In this document: in pieces, positions 60,309 to 64,000 of the stretch
How positions within the stretch are numbered: position 1 is the stretch's first letter
Layout of the letters: every line of letters begins with the position of its first letter
The notes under the pieces: model-generated
Database searches by the model: none
Seen by the model: the letters and a program-made list of their open reading frames with translations, nothing else
Told to the model about the DNA's origin: nothing
Source: Eggerthellaceae bacterium UBA3686
Lineage (GTDB): Bacteria; Actinomycetota; Coriobacteriia; Coriobacteriales; Eggerthellaceae
Direction of reading: 5' to 3'
Assembly: GCA_002371495.1 (NCBI GenBank)
Contig: DFIX01000019.1
Location: 28,886-92,885, forward strand
DNA: 64,000 nucleotides
Translations under genes and position numbers: made by a program

Positions 60309-63300
60309 TTACACCTCCTCGCCTTCCTGTGCGCTGCGGACTTCGCGCTCGTTAAGCAGACGGCGGGCCGAGTAGCCGGCGGCGAGGGCGGCCGCGCCGG
60401 CCGCCGCAAGGGCAAACGGTCCCAGCGGCGCCAGTTCGTCGCCCGTTTTCGGGCTGTTTCCCCTGGTCTCGACCGTGCCGCCACCCGAGCCTCCGCCCGA
60501 GCCGCCACCCGTGCCGCCACCGCCATCGTCCTTGTCATCCGGGTCGTCCGGGTTATCAGGCTCATCCGGGTCGTCCGGGTCATCGGGGCTCGGCGTGGTG
60601 CTCACCTGCTCTGCCGGGTCGTACACCGCACCCTTGCCCTGAGCGCTGTTCACAATCGAAACACCCCCCTGTTTGGCCACGTAATAGTGATGCACGCCGT
60701 CTGCAAGGGCACGCACCACAAGGCCGTTCTCCTCCACGGTGAAGTCGACGGGCACAGTCTCCATCGCGGCTTGCGCCCGCAAACCGGGAGCCGTCATCTT
60801 CGGCGTCCAGGCATTGGCTATGCGCAAGATAATGGTCTTGTCTCCTTCCCAATTACTGGGAATCTTGAACTCAGCCGGATACGAGATCTTCTTGCCGGGC
60901 ATCAACATGCCCTTCTTCTCTTCGGCGGAAAGCTGCGGGGTTTCCGACGCCGTGTGTCCCCAGCCCATATGAGCTGCGGTAAGCGCTATCTTCGACGGCT
61001 CGATCTCGCCCACCTGCACCGTGTCGACCACCTTTCCGCCATCGTCGGGGTCGAGCATCTGCACTTCGAAGCCGCCGATGATGAGGTTTCCGTGATTGCG
61101 GATGTCCATCGAGAACGACGCGGTGTGGCCGGCGCACACGAAGGCAACCGTCGGCACGAAGGCCTCGATCTCCGCCGACAGGACGTTGGGCACGCCGATG
61201 TAATGAATGTCTGCCAGACTTTTGTCCGCGTCGGTGATGTGGGTGGCTACGAACGCGCTCGTCTCGTCTTCCAGGCTCAGGACCTCGAAATGGTCGATGG
61301 GATGGTCAACTTCGCAGAAGGGGAAGTCCTCGCAGAACTTACCGTTCATCAGCCGCGATGCCATGATATGGCGTATGGTGTCGTCGCCTGTCCCGGTAAC
61401 GGTGCTGCTCGTGAAAGTGGCCTTGGGGTTGCTGTCCTTCCTGTCGCGGTACGCCTCGTAGTAGAAAAGGTAATCGCCGCTGGGGCTGACGCAGAACGAT
61501 GCGCCCTTGATCCCCGCCGCGTCCACCTGCTGTGCGGTGAAGCGCTTCTGGTCTTTCGCAAGCGGATCGAACGAACCCTGGTACAGATGGTAATCGGTCT
61601 CGGAGGACTTCTGCGAGGACGGGCGCTCCTTGACGTACAGGAACGTCCCGTGCTGTGGCCAGGGCTGTATTTCGGGCAGCTTGTCCGCGCTCTCGATGCA
61701 ATGCGTTATCTTGAGCTGGCTGAAATCGCCGCCTGGCGGGATGGTCGCCGTGCACACGTCGTAGCCCTGCTGATGATTCACCAGAAGGGTGAGCAGCGCA
61801 TCGTATTTCTCTGCGACCGCATTGCCTGCCACGCCGGTCATGCCGAACACGTCGGCGGCCAGCGTCACGCTGGGATCTTCCTTCAAATCCTTCGGGAACG
61901 ACAGGTAATCGCCGCGCATGTAGCAATGCCCCACGCAGAACGTAACCGAAGCGCCGGTCGATGCCAGCCCGTTCGCGCTGCCGGAGCTGCGGCGCAAGAA
62001 AGCGTAGGCCAAGGAGCCGCTTGCGCCGTGGGGTGCGAACCCGTCGACGATGCACGGGCTGCACACCATGTGCTCCTCGTTCTCGTTGAACGCGAGCTTG
62101 GCGTCGGTTTTGTCGTTCGCGCTCACGCCGCGCACCATGACTTCGAGCACTTCGAGGTTTGCGTTGATGGCCAGAACCGCGACGGTGCACTGGGAAGCAG
62201 CTTGGTGGAAGGACGTGCTATCGCCTTCAGGACGCAAGCCGCCGGTGACGATGAGGCAGGCCTCGGCGTCTTGGGCCCACTTCTTGCTGCCCGAACGGAC
62301 CACGATGTCGAACTCGTAGTCGTATATCTTTATGCGCGGCAGGTCGCGGTTGCCCGTGCCGTATTCGAGGACCTTCGGCTCGCCCCACGTTTGCGTCGCA
62401 TCGTCGAACCTCGACCCCACCACGCGGCTGCGGCAATAGCTTCCGCCCTCGGCTTCGGGATACTTGACGGTCGCCACGCGGAACAGGTAGAGCGCGCCGC
62501 CTATGGAAACCACGCGCTGACGCGGATCGCTGTGGATACCCTTGTAGATGATGGAGTTCACCTTGGGAACGACGCCGTCGTGCAGCCCAACGCCCCCGAC
62601 ACCCGCAGGCCCGCACGGCTCGCCGGTGGTCTTGCCGGCCACGACGTCGTATTCGTATTCCCGCGGCACGCCCAGCGCGAAGCCGAGCAGCGGATCGCCC
62701 TCGAAGCGGGAAGCGCTCCGCACGTCTATCGTCGCAGCCATGAGCGCTGTGGCGGCAGCGCCGGCGTTAGGGCCTGAAGCCCCGGCAGCTGCCGGCGCGT
62801 CGCCCGAGCTGCTGGCGGGAGCGAGCGCCGCGATCGTGTCGGATGTCATCTCGCCGAAATAGAACGTGTTGGCGCCTTCGCAATCTACCAGCTCGGTGGT
62901 TATCTCGCCGTCCTCGCCCACCACGGCCTTGGGCATCTTGCCCACGAACGCATAGGTCGGCGCGCCCACGCCCGCCACGTTGGCTTCGCGCCTGAAAACC
63001 CCGGTTACGCCGTCGACCGGCACGAAATGAGCGCTGTGGGTTGCCTTGAAGGCTTCGAACTCGTCATCGGTAAGCGCGCTCACGTCAAGCGCGCTCGCGT
63101 CGTTTCCGCCGGACTTGCGCGCATCCGCCTCGCGCGAGCCCGTCATCATGGCATCGGTAGTCGCAACCGCATCGGCAAAGGGGTCTTCGAGGTTGCCCTT
63201 CAAGAGGGTCCCTTCGTTGTCGAAGATGTGCGAATGGCGCAACGTCCCGTCCTTCTGCGTCAGCCTGAACCGTGGCGGGATGCCTTCCCAGGCATCGTCG

Positions 63301-64000
63301 CCCGTCAGCGCATCCGCAACCGCTCCCTTCGTCTCCCAGCTATCGTACCAACCGGGGTCCGAGTAGCTATAGATCTGCCCCGAAAGCTTGAACAGCAGCA
63401 CCTGAAGCACGACCTCCAAAAGGATGGTGACGCCGACGGTGGTGTGCGGGTCGGTATTGTCGTCGCCGCCCTTCTCCTTCCATCCGAAATAGATGGGAAA
63501 CGCAAAGGAGGCGTCGAACGAGAGCGAGAAAAGGCCCCGGTAGCCGATGCCCAAGCTGACCGCGAGGATGAACTTCAGGAACAGGCCCGCAGACATGTTC
63601 ACATTCCAGCCCATCTTGGCAAAGTCGATTTCCTTCACGGTCCTTTCCGACTTATACGCCCCCGCCACGTTGAAGCAGCCCAGGGCGGTCATGCCGAGCG
63701 TTACCGACAGGTATGCGGGGAACGGCCCGAGCGTGAATTCCTGGGTGATGGTGCCGGAGATGCTGAAGCCGAGCTCCACCGTGCCTTCGCCCGAAAAGCT
63801 GCTCCAATCCTTGCCGAACCCATCCCAATTGAGGAGAAGCGCCAAGCGGAAAATGATGTTGAGGTCGCAGTTGAGGAAGGGCTTGGAAGCCCCCTTGGCC
63901 TGCGGCATCTTGTCGTTTTCGTCGCCAGGGGCGTGCACCTCCTGCATCTCGACCTCTTTGCCGGCATTCTTCTTCGTTTCCAGATCTTCCTGTTTCCTGG
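60309..64000 (-). CDS. Large sortase-anchored surface protein (5' end outside the window)
   Basis: At least 1230 residues; the frame is open through the window edge, so the true start and signal peptide are missing. The visible part has a beta-rich segment with Gly/aromatic alternation (about 50-210), then a long region with repeated mentions of tabulated-value-like loops but no recognised domain. The C-terminus has an Asp/Pro-rich linker (PDDPDDPDEPDNPDDPDD), a Gly-rich run, the sorting signal SPKTGDE, a hydrophobic helix and a basic tail (RRLLNEREVR), so it should be covalently attached to the cell wall by a sortase. Probably in one transcript with the giant LRR protein. Confidence 0.82.
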   Translation of the reverse strand, partial: RKQEDLETKKNAGKEVEMQEVHAPGDENDKMPQAKGASKPFLNCDLNIIFRLALLLNWDGFGKDWSSFSGEGTVELGFSISGTITQEFTLGPFPAYLSVTLGMTALGCFNVAGAYKSERTVKEIDFAKMGWNVNMSAGLFLKFILAVSLGIGYRGLFSLSFDASFAFPIYFGWKEKGGDDNTDPHTTVGVTILLEVVLQVLLFKLSGQIYSYSDPGWYDSWETKGAVADALTGDDAWEGIPPRFRLTQKDGTLRHSHIFDNEGTLLKGNLEDPFADAVATTDAMMTGSREADARKSGGNDASALDVSALTDDEFEAFKATHSAHFVPVDGVTGVFRREANVAGVGAPTYAFVGKMPKAVVGEDGEITTELVDCEGANTFYFGEMTSDTIAALAPASSSGDAPAAAGASGPNAGAAATALMAATIDVRSASRFEGDPLLGFALGVPREYEYDVVAGKTTGEPCGPAGVGGVGLHDGVVPKVNSIIYKGIHSDPRQRVVSIGGALYLFRVATVKYPEAEGGSYCRSRVVGSRFDDATQTWGEPKVLEYGTGNRDLPRIKIYDYEFDIVVRSGSKKWAQDAEACLIVTGGLRPEGDSTSFHQAASQCTVAVLAINANLEVLEVMVRGVSANDKTDAKLAFNENEEHMVCSPCIVDGFAPHGASGSLAYAFLRRSSGSANGLASTGASVTFCVGHCYMRGDYLSFPKDLKEDPSVTLAADVFGMTGVAGNAVAEKYDALLTLLVNHQQGYDVCTATIPPGGDFSQLKITHCIESADKLPEIQPWPQHGTFLYVKERPSSQKSSETDYHLYQGSFDPLAKDQKRFTAQQVDAAGIKGASFCVSPSGDYLFYYEAYRDRKDSNPKATFTSSTVTGTGDDTIRHIMASRLMNGKFCEDFPFCEVDHPIDHFEVLSLEDETSAFVATHITDADKSLADIHYIGVPNVLSAEIEAFVPTVAFVCAGHTASFSMDIRNHGNLIIGGFEVQMLDPDDGGKVVDTVQVGEIEPSKIALTAAHMGWGHTASETPQLSAEEKKGMLMPGKKISYPAEFKIPSNWEGDKTIILRIANAWTPKMTAPGLRAQAAMETVPVDFTVEENGLVVRALADGVHHYYVAKQGGVSIVNSAQGKGAVYDPAEQVSTTPSPDDPDDPDEPDNPDDPDDKDDGGGGTGGGSGGGSGGGTVETRGNSPKTGDELAPLGPFALAAAGAAALAAGYSARRLLNEREVRSAQEGEEV

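Noticed and set aside
1..64000. tRNA, rRNA, prophage, integrase or transposase genes
   Set aside because: Searched by eye for T-loop patterns, integrase/transposase motifs and rRNA stretches; none found. A covariance-model scan would be decisive for tRNAs and small RNAs.

Overview
The window looks like a chromosomal segment of a high-GC, strictly anaerobic actinobacterium. The best fit is the Coriobacteriia, probably an Eggerthellaceae relative; this is inferred from gene content and not from a marker gene. Pointers are a class III (oxygen-sensitive) ribonucleotide reductase with its activase, a cytoplasmic bis-MGD molybdenum enzyme paired with an aromatic-acid-type MFS transporter, a ROK glucokinase, BspA-type leucine-rich-repeat surface proteins and a sortase signal of the SPKTG type. 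No tRNA, rRNA, CRISPR array, prophage or transposase gene was seen.

Layout. 0.1-6.5 kb (minus strand): a three-gene operon of a cytoplasmic leucine-rich-repeat protein, a vWA protein with a dead metallopeptidase-like domain, and a MoxR-type AAA ATPase fused to an SAM methyltransferase. 6.5-14.1 kb: a molybdoenzyme operon (large subunit without its N-terminal Fe-S ligands, a shrunken B-type subunit that has lost its cluster cysteines, a 93-residue partner), then a SlyD-like FKBP, a zinc-ribbon protein with a Gly-Ala-Pro tail, and a divergent aromatic-acid-type MFS transporter behind a long leader. 14.4-18.3 kb: small membrane and unknown proteins, then a divergent pair that recalls the eukaryotic tRNA wobble-uridine pathway: an Elp3 homologue and a Trm9-like methyltransferase. 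18.7-36.9 kb: housekeeping genes (thrH, queD, serine acetyltransferase, an unusual NAD synthetase, a flippase-like protein, FKBP, ACT protein plus phenylacetate-CoA ligase, SPFH/NfeD pair, phnP-like hydrolase, EF-G-like GTPase, pepC, mtaD-like deaminase, mrp). 37.4-43.3 kb: an envelope run murA-LCP-nfu-lgt-ROK kinase. 44-49.5 kb: purine nucleoside phosphorylase, nrdD-nrdG, trxB. 49.9-52 kb: two small secreted proteins. 52.3-54.6 kb: prfA-prmC. 54.7-64 kb: two giant surface proteins, the second running off the window.

The intergenic DNA is marked by two families of palindromic elements. Family A (ten copies plus fragments; about 110 bp, or 180 bp in a long form) has outer arms whose sequence differs between copies but stays self-complementary within each copy, around a conserved core. 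Six of the copies form three opposite-orientation pairs with about 100 bp between the partners. Family B (three copies) shares part of the core. No transposase lies nearby.

Functional themes: disposal or transformation of aromatic substrates (molybdoenzyme, MFS permease, PaaK, ACT protein), anaerobic nucleotide metabolism, tRNA modification (Elp3/Trm9-like; QueD), envelope assembly, and surface display. The most promising candidates for undescribed biology are the LRR/vWA/MoxR-methyltransferase operon, the cluster-less molybdoenzyme complex, the bacterial Elp3-Trm9-like pair and the family A palindromes.
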